Assembly (NCBI GenBank): GCA_021234155.1 | Contig: JAJEKV010000055.1 | Span: 2,907,090-2,971,089, forward strand | DNA: 64,000 bases | Direction: 5' to 3' | Source: Isoetes taiwanensis | Taxonomy: Eukaryota > Streptophyta > Lycopodiopsida > Isoetales > Isoetaceae | Part shown: positions 34,130 through 45,000 of the stretch, piece by piece | Layout of the letters: every line of letters starts with the position of its first letter | Numbering within the stretch: the first letter of the stretch is position 1 | Made by a program: the position numbers and the translations under genes | Notes under the pieces: generated by a model | Told to the model about the DNA's origin: nothing | What the model saw: only the letters and a program-made list of their open reading frames with translations | Database searches by the model: none

Positions 34130-35700
34130 ATAGCATTCATAATCCCTCATCATATTCCTCATTTGAATGGCATCGACAAGGTGACCCCGGCTAAAGCATA
34201 GATGTCGTGATAACACATATGGGGCAGAGCACTCGGCTCCAAGCGTAGAAGATACTTAGTGATGCGTTTAGCCCATAAGACATCAACAACAAATCTACAG
34301 GCCCCAAGCAAAGCTTCCATGAATTTGCATCAGGTTCTTGTTGTAAAGCTGTTCAATAAAGATTACGCTTCTTCCAACCACCCCACCTTTCCAAGGAGGT
34401 AAACATGCAATTCTGATTGCTCCATAGTTGGTTTTACGTTATAATTGTAAAACATTGAGAAAAAAAAAAAAAATACAACCTTCATCCATGAGCCCGGCAT
34501 GGCGAAGATGAGAAAGCAAACTACTATAAGTGACCTCGTTAGGTAGCACACCTTCTAGTTGCATCTCGCTTAAAGATCACGAGTGCCTCTCTCATTGACC
34601 ATCTTTGAGCATATCTTTGCAATTCTTGCATTCCATGAAATGACACCCCTTTATGCATAGTTTGAAGCGTGATGCTTGCATCCTTGGTTCCCACATTTTG
34701 AATACATGTGAATAATTACATTATCTACAAGCTCGACATGTATCGGTCGAATTACACTTGTATGCATCAACTTCCCTTGAGTTAACGCTCCAGTCTTAGT
34801 GCATGCCTCAATAACTTTAACAAATGTGACCTCATCACGGCTTCAGGTCCTTGATTACACATCCTCTTATATAGTTCTAATACTTCCTCTAGATGTCCAT
34901 AGCGGAATAAACACCAATTAATGTGTTCCATGAAACAACATCTCGTGTTGGCATTTGTTCAAAAAGCTTATGAACCTGGTCAATATCTCCTTCTTGTGAA
35001 TATGCCATCATCATTGTATTCCATGACACCGGTCATGTCTTTGGCATTGATTAAAGAGCTTACGAGCTCTTTCAAGGTCTCCATCTTTGAGTACATCTTT
35101 TGCAAGCATGGCATTCAAAAACCACATCCCAATATGGCATTTCTCTAAAGGTTTTGTAAGCATTCTCAAGCTTTGTCCATGCCGGGCATATGCATTAATC
35201 ATGGCATTCAGTCCGGCATTTGGATATGGTGTGTTCTCATAAAACTTAATAGCTTTCTCTAGGTCCCCATCTTTGGGCATAAGCCACAACCATTGTGTTC
35301 CAAGAAAGCGATTATCCTTTTCGGGGAATTTGTTGAAACAATTTGCCGCCTTCTCAAAATTCGCCTTTTTGAGCATAACACGCAAGCAATGCATTCCATG
35401 AGAAAACATTCCATTGTGGCATTTTCTCAAAATATCGAAGGGTCATATCAATTCCTCCTTGTTGTATGAAACCAAAAAGCATTGGCGTCCATGAAACTAC
35501 ATCAGTGAGGCATTTCATGGAAGAGTTGGCATGCCTCCATCATATGCCCATATTGAGTATAAGCACCAAACATCATATTCCATGAATAACTATTCCTATT
35601 TGGTATATTGTCAAAAACTTGCACGGCATCATCCAAAGCTCCACATTTTCCATACATCCAATGAGATGGTTCCCTAAAACTTATCTCCATTTAGGCCTCT
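34130..35700 (-). pseudogene. PPR (PLS class, E domain) pseudogene
   Basis: Minus-strand frames cover most of a PPR protein: MYGKCGALDDAVQVFDNIPN (35650), RNSYSWNMMFGAYTQYGHM, DGDLEKAIKFYENTPYPN, LNAMINAYARHGQS, KDGDLERARKLFNQ, then the E-region blocks KPTMEQ..., VGWLEEA, EALLGACRFVVDVLWAK and LRLEPSALPHMCYHDIYALAG (34360-34150). Many stops and frameshifts divide it. The parent would be an organelle-targeted RNA-binding editing factor. No DYW deaminase block was found. Confidence 0.75.
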
Positions 35701-35719
35701 TTCAATAATGTAATTATGA

Positions 35720-36580
35720 ATATGCTTACCATCTTTTATTGACTTTGCATTGCCACATTTACTGCGACAAAAGAAGCGATACTATCTATATCCATGTTCC
35801 CATCGAACTTACGTCCAATCCTGCAGTTTTGTGGCTTTTGTCCCTTAAGCTTGGGCCCGGACTTATCTTTGTTCCGGCTCATTCTTAACTTCATAGACAT
35901 TTTGTTAGAAAAAGCTGCAGATGAGGTAAGATGTGCGGAGACATTACATCTCCTCTTCCAGGTTGGATCCTAGACATTTCAAATTTTGAATTTTGAAATT
36001 AAGAATCACTTCAATTCCTAGAAAGACCCGTGTACATAGCGGTGAGAGGTGGAATGAAATTGTTGGTATCACGGAACCAAAAGCGCCAATGCCTCATTCT
36101 AGTTTCTTCTCGGCTATCCCCTACTTTCTTCTCTCTCTATCCCACGGCGGTAGCCAACATCTTTTTTTGGCATGTGCTCTGGTTCTTGAATTGCAAATTT
36201 ATAACAAAAACATTAATTTCCAAGATCTATTGCTTAATGATAGATTGTGTCACTAATATTTCTCAACTAAAACTGTAAATGAATTGTAAGATTGAATCAA
36301 ATATGTTAATTTTGAACATAACAGTATAGTTAAAGTGGACTAGGCTTTGTAGTAATAGAATACCCAATTTGAACTTCGTTAAAAGAAAAAAAAACAAGGT
36401 GCTCTTCCAAGCGGCGAAGCGATGGATTCCTTTTATAGCTGGAGTGAACATCGATCTTCTACAGTGATGCGGTGGGATCAGCTGCACCCACTGCATCTAT
36501 CGGACCCGTAAGCCCAGGGCCCTGCCAGTTACCCGGTTGGAGCATCCGCCATCCACAAGGAAGGTGACCTGGCATTTACA
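35720..36580. other. Stretch with no recognised gene
   Basis: Short frames only. 36480-36570 is GC-richer and flanks the double-hairpin repeat; no match. Confidence 0.35.
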
Positions 36581-36587
36581 GCTAACA

Positions 36588-36708
36588 GTGGGTTTTTAGC
36601 AGTCACCAGCATATTCTAGGTATATTCCAGTATATACCTAGGATATGCCAAAAACCCACATAAACAAGGGTTTGCCCCCTTAGGGGCAACCCAAAAAAAA
36701 AAAAAAAA
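36588..36708. repeat. Double-hairpin repeat, copy 2, with poly(A)
   Basis: Hairpin 1 (36588-36659) has outer arms GTGGGTTTTT and AAAAACCCAC and inner arms CATAT.CTAGGTATAT and ATATACCTAG.ATATG. Hairpin 2 (36668-36692) is GGGTTTGCCCC-CTTA-GGGGCAACCC. A run of 16 A follows. The layout suggests a small retroposed structured RNA or a MITE; TSDs were not identified. Confidence 0.65.
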
Positions 36709-36864
36709 CTTATTTGTTAGCCGTTAAGTTGTGTATATCCATCTTTTGGCATTAAAAGCAGCGTGCCAACATACTTATTACTGCTAAGGTTTTTCCCTCG
36801 AAAACCCTTGAGGGGGGGGTTTTAATCACAATGATGTCGTTCTTTGCTCTCTTTTTGTTTGGGT

Positions 36865-36917
36865 CCCATAGGCCAATCGGTCTTCGTGGACGCTAAAAAA
36901 TCTATTCTATTCTATTA
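36865..36917 (+). repeat. Stem-loop/pentanucleotide-tail repeat, copy C
   Basis: CCCATAGGCCAATCGGTC, then TTCGTGGACGCTAAAAAATC and (TATTC)2TATT. Nearly identical to copy B. Preceded by CTCTTTTTGTTTGGGT, which may be the 3' UTR of the source retroelement. Confidence 0.75.
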
Positions 36918-37189
36918 AAAGCAGCATGATTACCAAGTTTGCTGAAATACTCAAGAATGCTACAAGGTAGCCTTCAGTGGCAAGGATTCTGGATTTCAAA
37001 TTTCTGAAAAAACAGCTTAGCAAGTGATTCTTCTAATAATGATTATTCATCTTTGCCGATCCATTTCTTATTTGCTATTTATTTTGATGTTATTAGAAAG
37101 TGTTTTTGTTTTGTTTTAGAGGCTTTACTCATAAATATCATGCTTTATTTATATTGTATCTAGATTCATCACTGCTGTTGGATTTGAAC

Positions 37190-37420
37190 AGATGTCCACC
37201 TACACCAGCAATGACTGAAGCTAAATACATCATGAGGTAAAAAATCTGAGCTCTACATTATTCTTGGTTGGGCGGTAGAGAAACTCCTTTGGATATTTGA
37301 TTTAGAGCATTTAGATGCCGCCCCAACAGAGATTGATGGTTTGCGAGGAACAATAAGAATTGCATTGTGACATCATAGTGATCATTCAATATAAAGTTCA
37401 TGCAATGATACTAAAGGCAT
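37190..37420 (+). mobile_element. Ty1/copia fossil scrap (RNase H region)
   Basis: A short degenerate segment carries MTEAKYI, like the copia RNase H signature (STTEAEY.A), followed by a weak match to the next block. It is old and broken, with no LTRs or other domains recognised nearby. Confidence 0.35.
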
Positions 37421-38179
37421 CGGTAGTAAACTTATTTCATTGCTTTAATTCAACAATTTATTTCTTTGATATTTCTAACAACTCTTTTTTTTTTAGATTT
37501 GAGTCTTCTTTGGCGAGGATTAAGTGAAACTTATATATAAATTCTTATGATTACGTAAGAACTTATTGTGTAGAAACTGGGATGTAAGAACAAAGAAACA
37601 AGGTAAAATCATTGAAGATGAATATCATTGCACTCTCAGGTCATAATAAATTTACTTGCTAATGTGTTTTAGGTGCACCGGCCTTGGGCATACGCATGTC
37701 TTTGCGAGTAGTGTGTATTATGTATGATTGTTTTTGTCGGTACTAATTTATCACAAAGATGTTCTCTTTAGGCAGTGCATAATCCATTGATGTATGGTGC
37801 AAGCTGTGTTCAAGGTATGAAGTGTCTTTGCTAACACCCATCGATCATCGTTTCATGTAAGCACCTTGCCCGATGGGAAAAAAAAAACACGCGTCTTTGG
37901 GAAATCACCCAAAGCGTTTCAAGTCGAGGGATTTCCGTTGCTGACATCATGATCATATGTTGCAGATGGCATCAATCCGAACATGCCCATACCAGATTCA
38001 GCATGTAATTTTTATCTGTGGGAGAGCCAAATTAGGCCGATAGCTACAGAATGAATAAATTCACACATCCATGTGGGCTTTTCATTTGTAGCATATTTTA
38101 TGTGATCCCAGATCAAGCTATTGGTTGTCCAAGTTACAAATGAATCAAAGGTCCAATTTACCATAATATATTTGGATGG

Positions 38180-38713
38180 TTTAGGGATGTAGCAATGTGG
38201 ACCCGAGAAATGGAGATGAACTTGGCGACACGATAAGCGAAGGAGAATGGAATGAGGAATGGGCAAACAAGGCTATGCAAGCATGGCTGCAAAAACACCA
38301 CGGGGCCCAAGACAATTTGGCTTATGACGGTCTTCAACCCGAACAGCGGATAGGATAGGGCAACGATGTATCGGGATAATCTACTAGGAAAAGCCGGGAG
38401 GGATATCCTAGCAAGATTTAGGATGGGGAGCCATGACCTAAGAATTGAAAGGGACGGATGGAGGAGAGTAGAGAGAGCGATCCGGATATCACGAGAATCT
38501 GTGGCCGGAGAGGAAGTGGAAGACGAGAATCACATGCTAAATGAGTGCCCAATATATGAAGACATCAGGAACAAATACAGAAACATAAGATGGGGTCAGT
38601 CCGTACACGCCATGATGGCGAGGACGGAAACAATGAGAGATCTGGCAGACGCAATACGGGAAATGATGACAAGACATCGGGAAGTACATAAAGAAAAAGG
38701 GTTTCTGTTATGA
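38180..38713 (+). mobile_element. LINE C-terminal fragment
   Basis: The frame 38366-38713 reads ARFRMGSHDLRIERDGWRRV and VEDENHMLNECPIYEDIRNK. The (R)FR.G.H.L.IE.G+W and EDE.H.L.ECP.Y blocks match the C-terminus of plant and animal LINE ORF2 proteins with the C/H-rich motif. Upstream, another frame (EGEWNEEWANKAMQAWLQ) may belong to the same element. No RT is present. The last 115 codons are open, which suggests moderate age. Confidence 0.6.
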
Positions 38714-38719
38714 GCCGCC

Positions 38720-39740
38720 CAGGAGGCGCACCATACCTGCCAAAAAATGCTTAGCTTAAAGCTGATTGATAACGACGCACCTGTGCACGGCCTTCAGAAA
38801 AGGCTACAATAGAAACCAGCATGATGTGCTAGTAGAACCCATCAAGGAGCTCGCCCATGCTACATAAGTCCAGGGACCTCAGGGCACAAGGGACAATAAT
38901 GTATTCTATATTTAGCCAACAGAATTAGCTATATATTCCAAGTTGAATGCACATTTGAGGTGTCCCTGTGAAAGTCCTTTTTGGTAGCCCCATTAACATG
39001 CACATTTTAACATACCATCTCCTTTTGTTAAACCCTTCACTTTGCACACGTTCAATATATTTGTTTATTTTAATATATGATTATTCCACTAATGCAACAT
39101 CATCTGTTCTTAGTTCTGGAACAGTTTTGGAGCATTAAACTCAACTACCCATCCATTTTACAAATCCATTGCAGTTGGAATTTCTTATTGCTGTTTTTAT
39201 AGATTGAGTGATGTAGGCGTCCACTCCATTGAGCTTTTTGAACTTGGTAAACTACTTTTTGAACTTGGTAAACTACTACTATTGATGATACTCTAGAGGC
39301 AGAACAATATACGATCTTACATTGTAATTATTGGTCTTTGCTTTTCCACTTTAAAGTCTGAGGTATCCGACTTTGCACGATTAGAAGATGTTGAATTTGT
39401 TTTTGAATCAGTCTTATATAGGAGGTCTATCACGAACACCCATCGCTACTTATGCGTGGCAGCGTCAAGCACACGTTACGTATGGGTGGAGTTTATGCTC
39501 CACAAGTTTCGCTATAAATGGCATGCTATAGAAAAACCATTATAAGTGCTCCAAAGTTCTTGGTTCAGATGTTAGTTAATGGATAGCAATAATAAAGAGG
39601 AAAAGCGTTGTGTTCTCTAGAATTCATCGCAGATCCTTGTGTTCTTCGCGAGGCATAGCGGATCACGTTCAAAAACATCAAATCTTTGCGTATCTCTTCA
39701 AAAGAGCGTCGTGTTCTCAAATTCATTCCTTGTCATTAAA
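38720..39740. other. Stretch with no recognised gene
   Basis: AT-rich. A 22-bp direct duplication (TTTTTGAACTTGGTAAACTA) lies at 39233-39276. No gene supported. Confidence 0.4.
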
Positions 39741-39749
39741 CAATTTTAA

Positions 39750-39868
39750 TATGTAGCATAATAACGAGGGGTTTTTGTGTTTTTGCACGCTTTTCACAAA
39801 GGTTTTCCTAAGACTTCATGGCGTATTCGAATGGATCTACTAATGCGTACATCTAGAGTGCATCATTT
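39750..39868 (+). repeat. Dispersed 'ACAGGGGG...TCTAGAGTGC' repeat, copy a
   Basis: ATGTAGCATAATAACGAGGG, TTTTTGCACGCTTTTCACA, then a TACTAAT block and ACATCTAGAGTGC. The same order occurs at 46852-46985 (plus) and 60428-60552 (minus). Confidence 0.6.
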
Positions 39869-39977
39869 CTTAGTCGTTGATTTAGCTTTTTTTTTTTTCA
39901 ATGGTCCAACATCCAAGGGCTCACAACAAAAGTCCTCTTTTTATTTTAGGGGCTGAACATGCAAGCCTCACGGATAG

Positions 39978-40062
39978 CATTCGGGGCATTCTTGCAAAAA
40001 TTAATGTTCTTGTGATCGCATTTCGGGGCATTCTTGCAAAAAATTAATGTTCTTGTGATCAG
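39978..40062. repeat. Tandem duplication of ~44 bp
   Basis: GCATTTCGGGGCATTCTTGC followed by AAAAATTAATGTTCTTGTGATC occurs twice in a row, nearly identical. Confidence 0.8.
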
Positions 40063-40069
40063 AGTGGAA

Positions 40070-41795
40070 ACAGATTTGTAGTGGCAGAGGATGATCCGGC
40101 CGGATGCTTGCTTCAGCAGTTTGAGCTACATATTCAAAGTTTCCATGGCATGGTCTGGTTTATTTACATGTGAGCAAATTTTAAGTGGTGAAATTGGCAC
40201 CGGAGCTTGGCAACGAGGTCAGCGAATATTGAAAGCAAGGCACAAAACATGCGGAGGGTTTATACCCCCTGCTATGAAGTCGATACGAGCCATGTTCGCC
40301 AGATCAGAGGGCAGAAGGCTCATTTAAGCAATTTACCAATATCCCCCACTTTATTTTATTACGGAGGCTATTTTCCGGATTCCTTTCTTGATCCTTTGTT
40401 AAAGTTGCAAAGCCGTCTCTTTTGTAGTCTTGTTCGGTCCCACTTTCCTTGCCATGGCCTAGCCCGATTAGGTCGTCTTAGCTTTTGAAAAGAAAAATTT
40501 TGGAATTTTGTTAATTTGAAGCAATTTATGGTGTATAAGCCAGCTTGAAGTCGACCTTTGGCCCAGTTTGGGGTTGCGGAAGCGGTTTAATCCCATTTAT
40601 TACAGGTTGCGGTATGTGTAGTTCGCGTAGTTTGAAAAAAAGCATGAGGGATTTGGTGAAAGAAGGTGCGATACTACTGTTGGGTTTTCATATCTAAGTA
40701 TGTGGAAATAATGGATGGGGTAGATAACGTCCTCTCAGGAGTTATGGGCCATAAAAATGGGTGAGTGGCCATGTGGCCACGAAATTCGAACCGTCTGTGA
40801 TGGCCGAGGAATTTTCAGGCCACATGGCCACATATCCATTTTCTGGCCCATAACTCGGGGGAGGACGCATCGGCCTTAACGCCCGGGCGAGGCATTTAGC
40901 GATTGGTCGCCATAGTCAAAAGCTTCGGAGCCCGCCTTTGATCGGCTGGATAGCCGGAGCCTGCTTCACAGACACATACACAACAATTCATAGCCGGAGC
41001 CTTGTGGTCAAACATGCAAAGACGGATTTTGAATGGAAGAAAAATTCTTTCTAGTTAAGGCATTTCATCTTTGTAGAGGCTCCAAATACGGTTGGTTGCT
41101 TGCTGCAGAGCTCCGGCTATTAGAAGTCCTATTTTAAAAGCAGAGATGCCCTAACTCAGCAGCCCTAACTCGATAAGCCGGATTTGGAGCGGTTCGTGAT
41201 AAAAGCCGGGATTGAAACATTGAAACCCCTAAGAACTTACACGGAGGCCTCAAGGCTTACAATTCGTGGGATAGAGGGTTCTAGCATTGCCCGTATCAGC
41301 CCAATCATCTCCAAAGGCGAAAAGGGCAGGGAAAGATGTGGGAGATCGCTCAAGCTTGCAGAAAATGGCTTAAACGTAACGGATATGGCGGGAGAAGAAA
41401 CATTGAGGAAGCCAAGCTCCTTCTCGCAGATCCTGTAGAACGCTCCGGCCCGGAAGAATAAAATGGAGCAGCATATTCATTCTCTCCGCAGCAAGAATAC
41501 GCCCTCCATAGCCAAACTTCCCACCATTCTATGGCGGCTATGGCGCAATGGGTTCGACCACGGCTATCCTACCCATGGAGAGGGAAAAAAAAAAAGATTA
41601 CGTGTCAGCATGAGAAATGTTATGGTCATAACATCCATGTTATGGACATAACAAAATTGTTACTGGATATAACACTTAAAGATCGACGGCCGAGATTGAA
41701 ACCTACAGCTAAATGCTGAGGCCAAGGACGTTAAGGTTGCATGGTAGCGCATATTTCAGTTTCAGAAATCTGCTCTAGGTGAGGAATCTCATGGT
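40070..41795. other. GC-richer stretch with unassigned frames
   Basis: Frames at 40091-40327 (GEIGTGAWQRGQRILKARHK) and 41184-41438 lack recognisable domains. 41604-41670 contains GTTATGGTCATAACATCC and relatives, short overlapping palindromes. The inverted repeat at 40729-40866 is listed separately. Confidence 0.35.
40729..40866. repeat. Foldback repeat with ~50-bp arms
   Basis: GTCCTCTCAGGAGTTATGGG continuing to GAGTGGCCATGTGGCC is mirrored by GGCCACATGGCCACATATCC to CCATAACTCGGGGGAGGAC after a ~35-nt loop. The arms contain the nested palindrome GGCCATGTGGCC. It could be a small MITE or a hairpin-RNA locus. Confidence 0.75.
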
Positions 41796-41879
41796 ATGGG
41801 AGATCCATTTCCCTCAAAAACAAGCTCAATGCGGATCTTTCCGTCGTTGAAAAATCTTTGGCGAGTTTTAGAAACAGCT

Positions 41880-42420
41880 GAGAGGTTGAGGAATCAGGTA
41901 TACTCCAAAATAAGGGATGGGGCAACATCCAGAACACAGGGAGGGTCGATGAAGAGGGATTGGCCCATGCGGCTTGGTAAGTTGTTATTTTCTGCGTGGT
42001 GCTTGGAATAGGGCTTGTTGGTGTTGTTGGTAGTTTTCACATGTCTAGGTATATTGGTGGAGCAAAGGCTGGATTTTTTTTAGTTCTCCATTGCCATGTG
42101 TAAAACAAAATGGGCAAGATCGGTCCGAGTTCTTATGGGAAAACTTCCCTTATCTTCATAATATGACCGATGAAGAGCTTCTATGGATGGCCTCTATGGT
42201 AATGAGAAGATTAGGCACCCCTATTCGCGGGATTCCTAAGATAGCATTCATGTTCTTAACTAAAGGCCCATTGCCTTTGTCAGCCTCTCTCGGACAGATT
42301 CTTCAAAGGGCATGAGCAAATATTCTATATATGTGCATACTTTGCACGAATTTACTCTCCAAGTTCCCAAATCCTCTCGACATTTTATGATCGCTTGATT
42401 CAAGCCAGGTTAGGCTCTTT
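41880..42420 (+). pseudogene. GT14 (BC10/core-2/I-branching-like) glycosyltransferase pseudogene, N-terminal part
   Basis: Across frames I read MKRDWPMRLGKLLFSAWCL (type II anchor), GVVG-like and CLGILVEQRL traces, then MTDEELLWMASMVMRRLGTP, IRGIPKIAFMFLTKGPLPLS and, after a frameshift, SDRFFKGHEQIFYI. The DDELLWRASM.PRR..P....PK.AFMFLT.GPLPL..LWE.FF.GHE block is typical of plant DUF266/GT14 Golgi glycosyltransferases. At least three frame breaks. A donor-like CCAG-GTTAGG at 42409 suggests a genomic, not reverse-transcribed, copy. The C-terminal catalytic region is missing. Confidence 0.7.
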
Positions 42421-42662
42421 TTATTTTTACTTTTATCTGTTCTCTCAAATTATTTTGTAGAGGCAAAAGTCTTTGGACTATTCTAAATTTCTAGAACTCG
42501 AGTTTATTGAATTGCTATAAGGTTTTCATGATAGAGGATGCTTCTCGGCAGCTTTTTATAGACTTGTTAGATTAAAGTGATGGCATCGGATAGTGGTGAC
42601 TCTCTGTGAGTACCGTGGGTTCCTCGCTTGGGGCCTTTTGTTGTTGGAGGCAAATCTTTATT

Positions 42663-42923
42663 ATGTCAACTCCGAAACCCCGGACTTCTTTATCCGGACT
42701 CGAGGAGGATGTTGGTGTTTGGCTTGAGAAAATTGGTCTTGAAAGCTATAAGGAGACTTTCAAACAAAATGGTGTAAATGGTGAATACTTGAATAGTTTG
42801 TCAACATTTTCCACAGAGCAGATTCTTCGTTTCATAAGGCGCTGCCACATGAAGTGGGGGGATTTCATCACCCTTTGTAGGGAGCTTCGGAATATTAAAG
42901 TTGCATGTCTGAAAGGAGAGTAA
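42663..42923 (+). CDS. Small SAM-domain protein (86 aa), probably a retrocopy
   Basis: The ATG at 42663 opens MSTPKPRTSLSGLEEDVGVW followed by LEKIGLESYKETFKQNGVNG and the helices EYLNSLSTFSTEQILRFIRR and DFITLCRELRNIKVACLKGE, then TAA. A complete SAM fold is visible (V..WLE.IGL..Y...F..NGV.GE.L..L). SAM domains mediate protein or RNA binding. The frame is intact. About 195 nt downstream, after AATAATAAG, a genomic 17-A tract (43119-43135) marks a polyadenylated transcript end, so this looks like a 5'-truncated processed copy of a larger parent. Expression is unknown. An upstream frame (MASDSGDSL, 42580) is not continuous with it. Confidence 0.7.
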   Translation: MSTPKPRTSLSGLEEDVGVWLEKIGLESYKETFKQNGVNGEYLNSLSTFSTEQILRFIRRCHMKWGDFITLCRELRNIKVACLKGE

Positions 42924-43118
42924 GAAGTAAGGACTCCTTGGTGGGCACCATCTTGTTTCTCTAGTGTTTTTGTTAAGCTTGCAAGACATAATCGTCAATC
43001 TCGTGTAGTGTCGCTGAAATTTGACCTTTGAGATTGACTTTATTCTGCAGCTGATCACAACATTATGTTCTTTGTGATTCCTTGTGAAGGTTATGAATAA
43101 TAAGTATATGATTTGCTT

Positions 43119-43135
43119 AAAAAAAAAAAAAAAAA
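43119..43135 (+). other. Genomic poly(A) tract after the SAM-domain copy
   Basis: Seventeen consecutive A follow a plausible polyadenylation signal region (GAATAATAAG at 43095-43104). A matching target-site duplication of the flank CTCCATGAAG was not found upstream. Confidence 0.7.
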
Positions 43136-43261
43136 CTCCATGAAGTCATTGAGCAAGAATTTATATATATGGTGTTTGAACTTGTAATAGTGCTGAATGG
43201 ATGTTTCTTCATTTCTCAATGTTAGATGGAAGATTTTCCCATTTTCTTTCTGCTTTAGTTA

Positions 43262-43745
43262 GGGCCCGAAGGGCCCAAAATTTTTTTAATATAACAATCA
43301 ACACACAACTACCATTAACATTATTAACATAAACCATTGCATTTGACACATTTAAATTAAAATCCCCCTTAAACCCCCTTTGGTTTGGATGCATATTCAC
43401 ACGGGGGGTTACGTAGGGCAGCGAGAGCCTCTAAAATATATTAACAATACATGTATAAAATTAATACCATTAAGTACATTCTCTCAAACCTTATAGTATT
43501 TTGCAAATCTTAATATACAGTATACAAAAACTTGTACATGCATACCCCACAAACGAGGATCGCTATGTACGGTCCAGATCAAGGAATAAAGGGCAAATAT
43601 GCCCATCCGACAGCTCTCGTTGCCCGGAGTAACCCCCGTGTGAATATGCACCCAAACCAAAGGGGGTTTAAGGGGGATTTTAATTTAAATGTGTCAAATG
43701 CAATGGTTTATGTTAATAATGTTAATGGTAGTTGTGTGTTCATTC
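43262..43745. mobile_element. Palindrome-capped foldback element, copy 1
   Basis: The left end is GGGCCC-GAA-GGGCCC, followed by a ~150-bp arm (AATCCCCCTTAAACCCCC, TTTGGTTTGGATGCATATTC). After a ~200-bp centre the arm returns inverted (GAATATGCACCCAAACC, GGGGGTTTAAGGGGGATT, GTGTCAAATGCAATGG) and stops just short of the right cap. There is no ORF. The whole unit could fold into one long hairpin RNA. Copies lie at 49189 and 58556. Confidence 0.85.
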
Positions 43746-45000
43746 TTGCAAGCATCAACCTGTGCTGTTGTTAGAAGTTGCACATATGGAAGTTAAAGGT
43801 CACGTAAAACACAAGTCGGGACATTAGCGCAGAACGCACACCGTTACTAGTGATATATTATAAAAATATCACCAAGAAGATTCAAAGGAAAATGTTGTTT
43901 CTCATGTTAATGTAATACAAGAAATTTATCGTTATTAGGCATTTCCACAAGATTTCTTTTCCCAAATATTCAATTAAATAGATAGAACCACTACACTATA
44001 GGTGAAACATCATGTGTAGATGGTGCAAGAAAGGAATTTGCAAATTTTTGAAGTTGCAAATATGCAAATCCTGGAGTTGCAAATATCCACCGATGGGAAC
44101 CAAATTTACCGGTTTGAAAGAGACCAAGAATTTGTACACAATCTATGAATCTAATGGTCATGGAATATTAATCCAAAAACATCCTCAAGATTATTATTTC
44201 CATTTCCATGATAAAGAAATGCATATAGGAATCTAATTGTATGCAGTTACAATTTCAAGGTGAGTTACAATTTCAACGTCACATTTATGTTTATGCGAGA
44301 GCATGTAAAGGTATATATCTTGAATATTCCGCCTTGCCCAACTATATAGATGAGATGACAACGTACATAAATCTATATTTCCAGATGAAATATTCTCTTG
44401 GAAAAAGGTTTCAAAATTGCCAAGACCTATAGAATATTGTTACTTCCCATTAGCTGTGTAGCTTGGTTATATCAAAAAATTGATCAAACCTATAATCTCC
44501 CAACAAACGGAATAGCATATCTTACATGAATAGAATAGCATATCTTACATGAGTGCAAATTGTGTTCAATACAGTTACCACCAACTAATATTTTTCCAAA
44601 CACATCAGAAATAATTTTAAAGGGAAAAAATACATTCAAACTACCTCCCCTGTGTTTCTTAGCATGAAAGATTCTGCCATATCAAGGATGGGAAAAATGT
44701 CCATTCATGACATCAGAAAGTGGATCCAGGTATGTGGCAGGTATTTGGCACTGCATGTGGTTCTTACAAGAGTTTCAAATTTTATTACCCAAAGCAGTTT
44801 TATAGAAACCTTTTCAATTACTTTCTGGCAATACAAAGTCAAACTCTAAACCACCATACCTACCCAACTTTAAGAGAATAACACTGGCAACTAAGGCTTG
44901 ACTTCTCCTTACTTTAACATTGCCCAAACATTCCAATTGCTTTTGTTTAAAGCAAAATCGGAGAGGGTATGCAATCTATATGGATCATAATGTTACTATC
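43746..45000. other. Unassigned AT-rich stretch
   Basis: A frame at 44012-44236 includes LKETKNLYTIYESNGHGILI but has no recognised domain. GAATAGCATATCTTACATGA is directly repeated at 44511-44556. ACAAGAAATTTATCG at 43918 is shared with the GC-palindrome repeats. Confidence 0.35.

Noticed and set aside
40091-40327. 78-codon frame GEIGTGAWQRG...
   Set aside because: No family match, no splice borders, and a second overlapping frame of similar length.
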